A DNA stretch of 64,000 nt from the NCBI GenBank assembly GCA_023410595.1, contig JAEYPO010000034.1, forward strand, positions 1 through 64,000, given 5' to 3'. The notes beneath the pieces are model-generated. The model worked only from the letters and a program-made list of their open reading frames with translations, was not told the origin of the DNA and made no database searches. Below, piece by piece: positions 41,812 through 50,097 of this stretch. This stretch comes from Bacillota bacterium. Lineage in GTDB: Bacteria; Bacillota; Clostridia; Christensenellales; SZUA-584. Position 1 is the stretch's first letter, and each line of letters opens with the position of its first letter. Made by a program: the position numbers and the translations under genes.

Positions 41812-43073
41812 ACCTGGCCCGCCTTTATAAAATCATTAAGTTCCCCGAAAGGAACCAAAGTTTCCCTGCTGTTCGCCATATCGCGCACTACGGCGGCTTG
41901 CTTTTCCATCTCCTCGTCTCCGATTATGATTACCCACGCCGCTCCTATCTTATTCGCGTACTTAAGCTGCGCTTTTACGCTTCTGCCCATGTGGTCGCAC
42001 TCAGCGTTTATCCCCGCTTCACGCAGCTCGGATACTATCGAAAAGCCTTTAACGCCTGCCTTATCGCCCACCGCGCATATGTAAGCGCCACAGCCCGGCG
42101 TTTTTGGCAGCTCCAGCCCCAGTGAATCAAGCGTCAGCAGCAGCCGCTCTATGCCGAGCCCGAAGCCTATCCCCGGAGTAGGCGGCCCGCCTATCTCCTC
42201 GACAAGCCCGTCATACCTTCCGCCTCCGCACACCGTGCTTTTTGCGCCGATATCCTGCGCTATTATCTCGAACACTGTCTTCGTATAGTAATCAAGCCCC
42301 CGCACTATGAACGGATTAATGGAATACGTTATCCCCGCCGCTTCCAGCCGCGCTTTCAGGCCTTCAAAGTGCTCCGCGCAATCGCCGCACAGATAATCGA
42401 GCATTACGGGAGCTTCCTTTACTATCCGGGCGCAGCCCTCCTCCTTGCAGTCGAGAGCGCGCAGCGGATTAGTGGACATCCTCTCGCGGCAGTTTGCGCA
42501 CAGCCTGTCCTCGTTGTTTCTAAGATAAGCCTTCAATTCTTCGTTGTATTTAGGGCGGCATTCCCTGCAGCCTATGCTGTTTATATTCAGCTCAAGCCCC
42601 GTAATCCCCAGAGACTTAAAGAGCGACAGCGCCACTGAAATTACCTCAGCGTCTATCGAAGGGCCGGGCGCCCCAAATGCTTCTATGCCGAACTGGTGAT
42701 GCTCCCTCAGCCGTCCCGCCTGCGGCCGCTCATACCTGAACACGGGCGCTGAAAGATAGTAAACTTTCACCGGCTGCGCTTCGGCGTAAAGGTTGTTTTC
42801 TATAAAGCTTCTTACAACGCCGGCCGTGCCTTCGGGGCGCAGCGTTATGCTGCGGTTTCCCTTGTCGAGAAAAGTATACATCTCCTTCTGCACAATATCC
42901 GTCGTCCCGCCCACGCCGCGCTGAAACAGCTCGGTATGCTCGAATACAGGAGTCCTTACCTCACTGTAACCGAACCTTTGGCATATGTCCCTTACAACGC
43001 CCTCTATATACTGCCATTTTCCGCTTTCGCCCGGCAGAACGTCTTTCGTTCCTTTAGGCGCTTTTGTAAGCAT
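41808..43073 (-). CDS. hisS: Histidyl-tRNA synthetase
   Basis: Class II synthetase of 421 residues. Motif 1 surrounds EVRTPVFEHTELFQRGVG, motif 2 is RYERPQAGRLREHHQFG (near 113), the histidine loops are GLDYYTK (near 258) and GGGRYDGLVEEIGG, and motif 3 is PGIGFGLGIERLL. A C-terminal anticodon domain follows. Two CxxC pairs (CRECRPKY and CANCRERM) lie in the insertion. GAGGTGA precedes the ATG. First gene of hisS-aspS-tcdA-rseC-trxA, preceded by a T-box leader. Confidence 0.97.
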   Translation of the reverse strand: MLTKAPKGTKDVLPGESGKWQYIEGVVRDICQRFGYSEVRTPVFEHTELFQRGVGGTTDIVQKEMYTFLDKGNRSITLRPEGTAGVVRSFIENNLYAEAQPVKVYYLSAPVFRYERPQAGRLREHHQFGIEAFGAPGPSIDAEVISVALSLFKSLGITGLELNINSIGCRECRPKYNEELKAYLRNNEDRLCANCRERMSTNPLRALDCKEEGCARIVKEAPVMLDYLCGDCAEHFEGLKARLEAAGITYSINPFIVRGLDYYTKTVFEIIAQDIGAKSTVCGGGRYDGLVEEIGGPPTPGIGFGLGIERLLLTLDSLGLELPKTPGCGAYICAVGDKAGVKGFSIVSELREAGINAECDHMGRSVKAQLKYANKIGAAWVIIIGDEEMEKQAAVVRDMANSRETLVPFGELNDFIKAGQV

Positions 43074-43102
43074 GTTTCACCTCATATGATTCTAAAATAA
43101 AA

Positions 43103-43292
43103 GTCCCCGTCACATGACAGGGACGAGCATTAACCCGCGGTACCACCCGTTTTCCCGGGAGCTTCCCCGGACACTTAACGGCTATTTACGTGTAAAGAGG
43201 CTGTTACCATTGCCAAAGCCGTATCTTTCCGGTTGCAGTCACGCCGGGAAGTCCCTTAAATACGGGCGTTTTCGGACAGGCGTCCTCTTCTT
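43103..43292 (-). promoter_or_regulatory. T-box riboswitch leader of hisS-aspS
   Basis: Minus-strand leader with base of stem I AAGAGG/CCTCTT, a stem III-like CCGGG/CCCGG hairpin, the T-box core GGGTGGTACCGCG (43136-43148) and a terminator GTCCCTGTCATGTGACGGGGAC (43103-43124, loop included) followed by TTTTA. Uncharged tRNA pairing to the core should favour the antiterminator. I could not fix the specifier codon; His or Asp is expected from the genes. Confidence 0.92.
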
Positions 43293-43299
43293 TGTGCAC

Positions 43300-43328
43300 A
43301 TTATACCCTTACAGTTTATTTTTGTCTA
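43300..43328 (-). promoter_or_regulatory. Promoter of the hisS T-box transcript
   Basis: TAGACA (43323-43328), 17 bases, TATAAT (43300-43305) on the minus strand, immediately after the ackA stop codon. RNA should start near 43293. Confidence 0.8.
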
Positions 43329-43330
43329 TA

Positions 43331-44527
43331 CTATTTACAAAGCGCGTATGTCTCTTTTGCTATAGCCAACTCTTCGTTTGTGGGTATGCACCATATCTCC
43401 GCTTTTGAGTCGTCTGTCGAAATAACCGTCTCTTTGCCCCTGGCGGTAGCGTTTTTGTCTTTATCAATATAAACTCCCAGGTATCCCAGCCCCTCGACGC
43501 ACATGGCTCGCGTCCTCGAGTCGTTTTCTCCGATACCCGCCGTAAACACGATAGCGTTAAAACCGCCCATTGCCGCGGTATAAGCCCCTATGTACTTTTT
43601 GACGGTGTAACAGAACACGTCTAGCGCAAACTTTGCGCGGTCGTTGCCCTCGTCCGCGGCCTTCCAAAGATCCCTGAAATCGCTCGATACGCCCGACAGG
43701 CCAAGTACTCCGCTCTTTTTGTTCATGTACGTGTCCATCTCCTTTGCGGACATGCCCGTCGCGTCCATGAGATAGGGAACTATGGCCGGGTCAATATCGC
43801 CGCAGCGCGTACCCATCACGACGCCCGCGAGAGGCGTGAGGCCCATCGAAGTGTCGATACATTTGCCGCCCTTAACAGCCGTGATGCTCGAACCGTTGCC
43901 AAGATGGCATACGATTATATTGACGTCCTTGGGCTCTATGCCTTTTATCTCAGCATATCTGCCCGTTATATATTTATGCGACGTGCCGTGGAAGCCGTAC
44001 CTGCGTATGCCGTACTTAGAATAAGCTTCATAAGGAAGCCCGTAAAGATACGCGTGCTTGGGCATCGTCTGGTGGAACGCCGTGTCGAACACCGCCACCA
44101 TCTTTGTGGAGGGCATAATTTCCATGCACGCCTCTATGCCCATTATGTTGGCCGGGTTATGGAGCGGCCCGAACTTTATGCAGTCTCTTATTGCATCTAT
44201 TACAGTTTCGTTTATGATTACGCTGTCGGTAAACTTTTCCGCCGCGTGCAGCACTCTGTGTCCCACTGCGCCTATCTCGTCCATGCTCGATATAACGCCG
44301 TGCTCTTTATCCACGAGCGCATCGAGAACGAGCTCCATAGCGACCTTGTGGTTGGACATAGGCGTTTTTACTTCAAACGGTTCTTTGCCCGAGGGCTTGT
44401 GCGTAAGCACGGAGCCTTCAATGCCTATGCGTTCCACGAGCCCCTTGGCTATTACCTCATAAGTTTTAATATTAATAAGCTGATATTTGAGCGACGAGCT
44501 TCCCGCGTTTATAACAAGTATATTCAT
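43331..44527 (-). CDS. ackA: Acetate kinase
   Basis: Makes ATP from acetyl phosphate, releasing acetate, the main substrate-level ATP step of many anaerobes. The 398 residues show the signature VINAGSSSLKYQL at the N-terminus, ATPase-type motifs RRYGFHGTSHKYI (near 175), CHLGNGSSI (near 206) and FTAGIGEND (near 325). GGAGG precedes the ATG. It lies 10 bases after pta. Confidence 0.98.
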   Translation of the reverse strand: MNILVINAGSSSLKYQLINIKTYEVIAKGLVERIGIEGSVLTHKPSGKEPFEVKTPMSNHKVAMELVLDALVDKEHGVISSMDEIGAVGHRVLHAAEKFTDSVIINETVIDAIRDCIKFGPLHNPANIMGIEACMEIMPSTKMVAVFDTAFHQTMPKHAYLYGLPYEAYSKYGIRRYGFHGTSHKYITGRYAEIKGIEPKDVNIIVCHLGNGSSITAVKGGKCIDTSMGLTPLAGVVMGTRCGDIDPAIVPYLMDATGMSAKEMDTYMNKKSGVLGLSGVSSDFRDLWKAADEGNDRAKFALDVFCYTVKKYIGAYTAAMGGFNAIVFTAGIGENDSRTRAMCVEGLGYLGVYIDKDKNATARGKETVISTDDSKAEIWCIPTNEELAIAKETYALCK

Positions 44528-44537
44528 TTGATGCCTC

Positions 44538-45527
44538 CTAATGCTGCGCCTGAACGGCTGTGATAGCTACTACGGATACGATGTCCTCTACGCTGCATCC
44601 CCTTGAAAGATCGTTCACGGGGGCTGCAAAGCCCTGGCATATCGGGCCTATCGCTTCTGCGCCCGCCAGCCTCTGCACCAGCTTGTACCCTATGTTTCCG
44701 GCCTGCAGATCGGGGAAAATAAGCACGTTGGCTTTTCCGGCCACCGGGCTGCCGGGAGACTTAAGCTGTCCCACTTTTTCCACCAGAGCTGCGTCGGCCT
44801 GCAATTCGCCGTCCACCAAAAGGTCCGGAGAAAGTTTTTTCACTATCTCGGTCGCCTTTACGACTTTATCCACGAGCTCGTGCTTTGCGCTTCCTTTTGT
44901 GGAAAACGACAGCATAGCTACTTTTGGCGTCATGCCCGCAAGCTGTCTGCCCGTCTGCGCCGTGGAAACGGCAATAGCCGCGAGTTCATTTTCATCCGGA
45001 TTGGGATTTACCGCGCAGTCGCCAAACATCAGTATGCCGTTGTGACCGTAATCGTTTGTTTTAAGTTCCATTATGAAACAGCTTGATACAACTGAGATGC
45101 CGGGAAGTGTTTTTATTATCTGAAGCGCCGGCCTTAGCGTGTTGGCCGTTGAGTTTATCGCCCCTGCCACCATGCCGTCCGCCTCGCCCTTTTTGACCAT
45201 CATGCAAGCGTAAAACATTGGGTCTGCCATTGTAGTTTTTGCTTGCTCCATTGAGATGCCTTTGTGCTTTCTCATCTCATAAAATTCGGCAGCGTAGTCG
45301 TCCAGCTTTCCCGTCTTGTGAAGGTCGACTATATCTACTGCCGAGTAATCCAGCCCTGCGGCTTTCGCTCTTATCTCCTCTTCGTTGCCTAAGAGTATTA
45401 CTTTCGCTATACCCTCTTTGGAGATAGTCTCAGCCGCTTTAATTGTTCTCTCTTCCGTTCCCTCAGGCAGTACCACTCTTTTGACAGAGGAGCGCGCCTT
45501 ACGTTTGATTTCATCCATCAGTCCCAT
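44538..45527 (-). CDS. pta: Phosphate acetyltransferase
   Basis: Converts acetyl-CoA and phosphate to acetyl phosphate. The 329 residues are the short, single-domain form (PTA_PTB family) common in Bacillota, with VVLPEGTEERTIKAA at the N-terminus, DGMVAGAINSTANTLRPAL near 132 and SPVAGKANVLIFPDLQAGNIGYKL near 250. Cotranscribed with ackA. Divergent from tmcAL. Confidence 0.97.
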   Translation of the reverse strand: MGLMDEIKRKARSSVKRVVLPEGTEERTIKAAETISKEGIAKVILLGNEEEIRAKAAGLDYSAVDIVDLHKTGKLDDYAAEFYEMRKHKGISMEQAKTTMADPMFYACMMVKKGEADGMVAGAINSTANTLRPALQIIKTLPGISVVSSCFIMELKTNDYGHNGILMFGDCAVNPNPDENELAAIAVSTAQTGRQLAGMTPKVAMLSFSTKGSAKHELVDKVVKATEIVKKLSPDLLVDGELQADAALVEKVGQLKSPGSPVAGKANVLIFPDLQAGNIGYKLVQRLAGAEAIGPICQGFAAPVNDLSRGCSVEDIVSVVAITAVQAQH

Positions 45528-45643
45528 TTAATTGCCCTACTCCCTTCAATATAAAAACAAATATCAAAACAACACGCTTAAGTGTTATAATAAAACAGCC
45601 TTAATATTATATTAAATTATTTTGCTTTTGAAAAGGAGAAAAT

Positions 45644-46834
45644 ATGGTTATTTGCGGTATTGTCAGCGAATATAACCCTTTTCATAAAGGCCACGAAAAA
45701 CATATCGCCTTAACGCGTGAAAAAACGGGCGCCGATATGGTAATATGCGCCATGAGCGGTAATTTCGTTCAGCGCGGAGAACCTGCTGTTTTCGATAAAT
45801 GGACGCGCGCTGCGTGCGCCTTAATTGGCGGAGCGGACGCCGTAATAGAGCTTCCGCTGCTTTGTGCAGTGCAGAGCGCCGAAGGCTTCGCCGCGGGCGG
45901 CGTGGGCGTGCTCGCGGCGGCTGGAGCGGGCATTATCAGCTTTGGCTGCGAGACGGACGATATAGCTTTGCTTGAGCGCATAGCTCAGATGTTGTCATCC
46001 GAGACGGAAGATTACAAGGAAGAACTGAAGCGGCATCTCAGCCTGGGTTTAAGTTTCCCTAAAGCGAGGATGAAAGCCGCGTTTCAGGGCGAAAGCGAAG
46101 ACTTATTTCTGCCCAACGCGATACTCGGCATAGAATATATAAAGGCAATATTAAAGAACAAGCTTGACATAAAACCGTTCGCGGTAAAGCGTATAGGACA
46201 GGATTATCATTCCGCCGATATAGCGGCGCCGTATGCCAGCGCTACGGCTATTCGCGGCGCTATTGACGGCAGCGATTTTAAAGCCGCATATAAGGCGATG
46301 CCAGAAGCGTGCGCCGATTATGTAAGGCGATCAATCGATGCCGGCTTAGTGCCCGTCATGCCCTACAGCTTTGACAGAGAGCTTTTATTCGCTTTAAGGC
46401 GGGGCGGCCGTGAATATATAGCGTCGCTGCCCGACGTCAGCGAAGGCCTAGAAAACAGGATATACGATGCCGCGGACTCGTGCGGTTCGCGCGCGGAGCT
46501 AATTGGGAAAGTAAAGACAAAGCGGTATACTTATACGCGTATCTCTCGCATACTGCTGTGCGCGCTGCTCGGCGTATCAAAAAATATGATTGAAGAACAC
46601 AATAACTTAGGCGCCAGATATATACGCATACTCGGGGTAAAGAACAGAGATATACTTTCTTATCTCTCGCGTTCGAGCTCCGTCCCGCTTATAACGGGCT
46701 CCGTCGCAGGCTCGCAGTATAACGCCGCCGATATCAGCGCTTCTGATATATACGCTTTGAGCCAAAATTCAGCGCCTTTTTGCTGCGTCTCTCGCGACTT
46801 AACGGAGAAGCTCATTGTACTAGAAGACGCCTGA
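45644..46834 (+). CDS. tmcAL: tRNA(Met) cytidine acetate ligase (TmcAL, YlbM)
   Basis: Acetylates the wobble cytidine of elongator tRNA-Met using acetate and ATP. The 396 residues have the nucleotidyltransferase motif IVSEYNPFHKGHEKHI (HxGH-like) at the N-terminus, MSGNFVQRGEPA near 38, and IRGAID near 206. AAAGGAG lies before the ATG. A gene that consumes acetate stands next to pta-ackA but on the other strand. Assignment is by family; the older label is nucleotidyltransferase. Confidence 0.93.
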   Translation: MVICGIVSEYNPFHKGHEKHIALTREKTGADMVICAMSGNFVQRGEPAVFDKWTRAACALIGGADAVIELPLLCAVQSAEGFAAGGVGVLAAAGAGIISFGCETDDIALLERIAQMLSSETEDYKEELKRHLSLGLSFPKARMKAAFQGESEDLFLPNAILGIEYIKAILKNKLDIKPFAVKRIGQDYHSADIAAPYASATAIRGAIDGSDFKAAYKAMPEACADYVRRSIDAGLVPVMPYSFDRELLFALRRGGREYIASLPDVSEGLENRIYDAADSCGSRAELIGKVKTKRYTYTRISRILLCALLGVSKNMIEEHNNLGARYIRILGVKNRDILSYLSRSSSVPLITGSVAGSQYNAADISASDIYALSQNSAPFCCVSRDLTEKLIVLEDA

Positions 46835-46929
46835 AAGGCGACGTTTGCCTTTGCCGCTGACAGCTTTCGCCTTGCTTATCAATCATACGCCTCACTATCT
46901 ACTCATATAATTACAAGTGAGGCTTAAAA

Positions 46930-48090
46930 ATGAGAAAAATACCGCTTATCGCCGGAGTCGTCGCGATGGCTGTCTTCCTGTTGCTTTACCCGGAGCGCTG
47001 CCTCGAAAGCGCAAAAAAAGGCCTTGACCTGTGGTTTGCCGTCGTGCTTCCTTCGCTGCTGCCTTTTATGGTTGCTTCGTCCATACTGCTTGAAACGGGC
47101 GTCGTGCGCCTTATTTCATATGCGCTTTCCCCTCTTACGCGTCTGCTGTTTTCCGCCCCCGGCGAGAGCGCTTACGTGTTCCTTGCAGCGGCTCTGTCCG
47201 GTTACCCCGTAGGCGCGAGGATAACGGGCGAGCTTTACGCAAAAGGGCAGATTTCCGAGCCCGACGCGCAGGCCATAGTCCGTTTTACGAGCGTTAGCGG
47301 ACCTGTGTTTATAAGCGGGGCTGTCGCCGCCGGCATGCTCGGCGCGCCCGAGGCGGGCGCATATCTTATATCTTCTCATTACTTATCAGCCGTACTTACA
47401 GGCGTATTATTCGGCATACTCGTCAGAAACAAAAGCGCTCCGGCCAAAAAAGAAACGTTCAGGGAAGCGTGCGCACTTTTCAGGCGGGACATAGCGCGAT
47501 GCCGCCCTTTGGGCGAACTGCTTTCGGAAAGCGTAGAAAAAGCGCTTACAACGCTGGTAAAGATAGGCGGATTTATCATAGTGTTTTCGGTCATAATGGA
47601 GATACTGACGATAAGCGGCGCTCTCAGCGCGGCGGCGTGGGTGTACTCCCCACTGTCGCGCCTTACCGGCCTTACTGTGCAGAGCACGAAAGCGATACTG
47701 CTGGGCGGCATAGAGATGACGAACGGCTGCAGCATGGCGTCCGCGCTTGACCTAAGCCTCCCTTTAAAGCTCCCCATAATCTCTTCAATAATCACATTCG
47801 GGGGCATGTGCATACACATGCAGACAAAATCAGTATGCGCACCTTACGGCCTCGTTCCCAAACGTTTTGTGATGGCTAAAAGCATTCAGGCTTTTCTTGC
47901 TTACGCGCTGTGCGCTCTTTTCCTCGCGCTGTTTCCTTTGGCGGACGCGCAGCCCGCAGCTGCAGATACAAAAACAGCCGCGTTTTTTGGCATAGGCTTT
48001 GCGGCTGTTTCGATTATAACGTTGATTATAATAAAATATATCCAGAAAGGGAGGAGATCAGCCGGACTTTCGTTTGGGCGAAAGCTCTAG
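46930..48090 (+). CDS. ylbJ: Sporulation integral membrane protein YlbJ
   Basis: A 386-residue polytopic membrane protein with about eight hydrophobic segments. Two Gate (nucleoside-recognition) repeats are visible (KKGLDLWFAVVLPSLLPFMV near 30 and VEKALTTLVKIGGFIIVFSV near 200). In Bacillus YlbJ is made in the mother cell under sigma-E and needed for heat-resistant spores. The transport substrate is unknown. An inverted repeat GCCTCACT/AGTGAGGC (46890-46922) flanks a CATATAAT box upstream, possibly a sporulation-type promoter. Its 3' end overlaps the convergent gene by 33 bases. Confidence 0.9.
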   Translation: MRKIPLIAGVVAMAVFLLLYPERCLESAKKGLDLWFAVVLPSLLPFMVASSILLETGVVRLISYALSPLTRLLFSAPGESAYVFLAAALSGYPVGARITGELYAKGQISEPDAQAIVRFTSVSGPVFISGAVAAGMLGAPEAGAYLISSHYLSAVLTGVLFGILVRNKSAPAKKETFREACALFRRDIARCRPLGELLSESVEKALTTLVKIGGFIIVFSVIMEILTISGALSAAAWVYSPLSRLTGLTVQSTKAILLGGIEMTNGCSMASALDLSLPLKLPIISSIITFGGMCIHMQTKSVCAPYGLVPKRFVMAKSIQAFLAYALCALFLALFPLADAQPAAADTKTAAFFGIGFAAVSIITLIIIKYIQKGRRSAGLSFGRKL

Positions 48091-48513
48091 CCTGTTCTTT
48101 CTTATCACCTTAAGGTAATCGGAGAGATATGTTTCCAGCTCGCCGAGTATATCGTCAGCATATTCTTTGGAGCCTACAGTTATCTCTTTTGCGTTTGCCT
48201 CGGCAAGGTTAAGCAGCTCTTTTGATTTCAGTTCCGCTTCCTGCAGCACGCTGCTTTCGGATACGCGCGTCTGCAGTTCGTCCTCGGCGCTGCTTATTAT
48301 AGACGCGGCTTCCTCATTTGCTTTGCCAATTATGTCGTCGCGTTCGGCAAGCAGATTCTGGGCTTCGATTATCTCGTCGGGTATTGAATTTTTCATATCG
48401 CCCAATATTTCAAGCAATATATCAAGGTCGACAGTTCTTTTGTTGGAGAAAACGGCCTTGGGGCTGTTCTCCAATTCCTCTCTTAGTTCTTCCAGAAGTT
48501 CGTATATTCTCAT
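48058..48513 (-). CDS. Coiled-coil protein of unknown function next to coaD
   Basis: A 151-residue charged, mainly helical protein without a membrane segment. Heptad-like regions run from about 45 to 135 (IPDEIIEAQNLLAERDDIIGKANEEAASIISSAEDEL), reminiscent of DivIVA-like or ATP synthase b-like helices. The C-terminus is basic (LSPKRKSG). Proteins of this kind often lie beside coaD/rsmD in Clostridia (recollection). It starts one base after coaD ends, so it is cotranscribed with rsmD and coaD. I do not assign a function. Confidence 0.75.
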   Translation of the reverse strand: MRIYELLEELREELENSPKAVFSNKRTVDLDILLEILGDMKNSIPDEIIEAQNLLAERDDIIGKANEEAASIISSAEDELQTRVSESSVLQEAELKSKELLNLAEANAKEITVGSKEYADDILGELETYLSDYLKVIRKNRLELSPKRKSG

Positions 48514-48514
48514 A

Positions 48515-48997
48515 TTACCTACCCGCCAAATATTTTTTTACGTCGTCTTTTATAGGCTCGGGCACGAGTCCTGTAATGTCCCCTCCGTGAGAGGCGAGCT
48601 CACGTACAAGACTCGAGCTTAAAAACGAATTTTTTAAGTCTGTCATCAGAAAAATAGTTTCAATGTTCTTTGATAATTTGGCGTTGAGCGCGGCGATCTG
48701 AAACTCGTATTCGAAGTCTGATATTGCTCTGAGACCCCGTATAATAAGATTCGCCTCCTGCTTTTTCATATAATCAACCAGCAACCCCGAAAAATTATCC
48801 ACGCTTACGCCCCTAAGATGGGATGTGCTTCGCCGTATGAACTCCATACGCTGCTCCACAGAAAACGCGGGCGTTTTGCCGGTGTTTATGAGAACCGCAA
48901 CGGTAACGCTGTCAAACAGCGTGCAAGCGCGCTCTATAATGTCAAGATGACCGGTGGTGACAGGATCAAAGCTGCCCGGATAAACACATTTAATCAT
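48515..48997 (-). CDS. coaD: Phosphopantetheine adenylyltransferase
   Basis: Penultimate step of coenzyme A synthesis: 4'-phosphopantetheine plus ATP to dephospho-CoA. The 160 residues show the (T/H)xGH motif in YPGSFDPVTTGHLDII (near 18), the RGLRAISDFEYEFQ segment near 88 and SSSLVRELASHGGDI near 130. GGAGG precedes the ATG. Located after rsmD, the usual pairing. Confidence 0.98.
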   Translation of the reverse strand: MIKCVYPGSFDPVTTGHLDIIERACTLFDSVTVAVLINTGKTPAFSVEQRMEFIRRSTSHLRGVSVDNFSGLLVDYMKKQEANLIIRGLRAISDFEYEFQIAALNAKLSKNIETIFLMTDLKNSFLSSSLVRELASHGGDITGLVPEPIKDDVKKYLAGR

Positions 48998-48998
48998 A

Positions 48999-49535
48999 TC
49001 ATCCTCCGTATTCCATAAACCACAGCGATATATCTCCGTAATTCTTTTTTCTGGTTAAATTATACTTCGGCGGAAGAATAAAATCAAATGCCGCGCGGCA
49101 TTCCATTACCACTCTGCTTCCGCCCTGCAAAATACCGGCCTCATCTGCGCTTTTAAGAAACGATTCGTATATTTGCGCGTCATACGGAGGATCCAGCAGC
49201 ACGATATCATACTTATTAAACTTCGGCATCAGTTTTATTACGTCGCCCTTAAAAACGGTGTAGCTCTCTTTGGGCACCGGCTCAAGGTTTTGCCGCAGCG
49301 TCTTTATATGTTCCGCCGACAATTCAACGAAGTCCGCGTGCGCCGCCCCGCGTGACAATGCTTCTATGCCAAGAGCCCCGCTGCCCGCAAAAGCGTCCAG
49401 CACAACCGCGCCCGGCAAATAGAACTGCAGCGCTCCGAACATCGCTTCCTTCACCTTGTCGGCAGTCGGCCGTATTGTATCTCCTTTAGGGCACACAAGG
49501 CGCCTTCCCTTTAAGCTGCCCGCGATTACGCGCAT
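48999..49535 (-). CDS. rsmD: 16S rRNA (guanine(966)-N2)-methyltransferase RsmD
   Basis: Methylates G966 of 16S rRNA. The 178 residues begin MRVIAGSLKGRRL, contain the SAM-binding motif LDAFAGSGALGIEALSRGA (near 45) and the catalytic LLDPPYD (near 117). The start overlaps the cyclo-ligase end by 10 bases. Cotranscribed with coaD. Confidence 0.96.
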   Translation of the reverse strand: MRVIAGSLKGRRLVCPKGDTIRPTADKVKEAMFGALQFYLPGAVVLDAFAGSGALGIEALSRGAAHADFVELSAEHIKTLRQNLEPVPKESYTVFKGDVIKLMPKFNKYDIVLLDPPYDAQIYESFLKSADEAGILQGGSRVVMECRAAFDFILPPKYNLTRKKNYGDISLWFMEYGG

Positions 49536-50089
49536 CCCCTGCCCCCTATTATGCGTTTTTCCGTCACGACGACGTCCATGGGAACGTCGTGCGCTTCGCA
49601 GCCGATGCCGTCAACTATCTGATAGTCGAAACATACGCCGATTTTATAAGCGTTTGAGCACGCAAGGAACCTGTCGTAGTATCCGCCTCCGAAGCCTATA
49701 CGGTAAAGCTCAGCGTCGAACGCAATGCCCGGCGCTATAACAACATCCGGCTTAAGCTCGTCCCCCTTGCTTTTCAGTTTCGGCTCGGGTATGCCTAATT
49801 TGCTTTTTTTCATCAACGAACCGCTCTCGTACCTTACAGCTTTAAGCTCTCCCTTTCCCACTATGTACGGCAGCGCGACCGCCTTGCCCAGCGCCCGGCA
49901 GGCATTAATAAACTCATTTAAGTCGGGCTCGTTTTTAAATGTGCAGTACGCCATTACGCACGCGGCAGCTTTAACGCGGTCAAGCGTGAGCAGCTTCTCG
50001 CAGATAAGCGCGCTGCTGCAAGCCGCTTCGCCCGGATCCATCATTGTGCGCGCCCTGAGCATACTTTGCCTTAACTCGCTTTTCTCCAT
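49526..50089 (-). CDS. 5-formyltetrahydrofolate cyclo-ligase
   Basis: ATP-dependent conversion of 5-formyl-THF to 5,10-methenyl-THF, salvaging a storage or inhibitory folate. The 187 residues end with the signature IAPGIAFDAELYRIGFGGGYYDRFL (near 120-145), and the basic ATP-binding N-terminus is present (KSELRQSMLRARTMM). AAAGGAT lies before the ATG. Between alr and rsmD. Confidence 0.94.
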   Translation of the reverse strand: MEKSELRQSMLRARTMMDPGEAACSSALICEKLLTLDRVKAAACVMAYCTFKNEPDLNEFINACRALGKAVALPYIVGKGELKAVRYESGSLMKKSKLGIPEPKLKSKGDELKPDVVIAPGIAFDAELYRIGFGGGYYDRFLACSNAYKIGVCFDYQIVDGIGCEAHDVPMDVVVTEKRIIGGRGCA

Positions 50090-50097
50090 AGTATCCT

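Noticed and set aside
43293..43330. ackA terminator
   Set aside because: No hairpin with T run lies between ackA and the hisS promoter; ackA transcripts probably run into the T-box leader's terminator.
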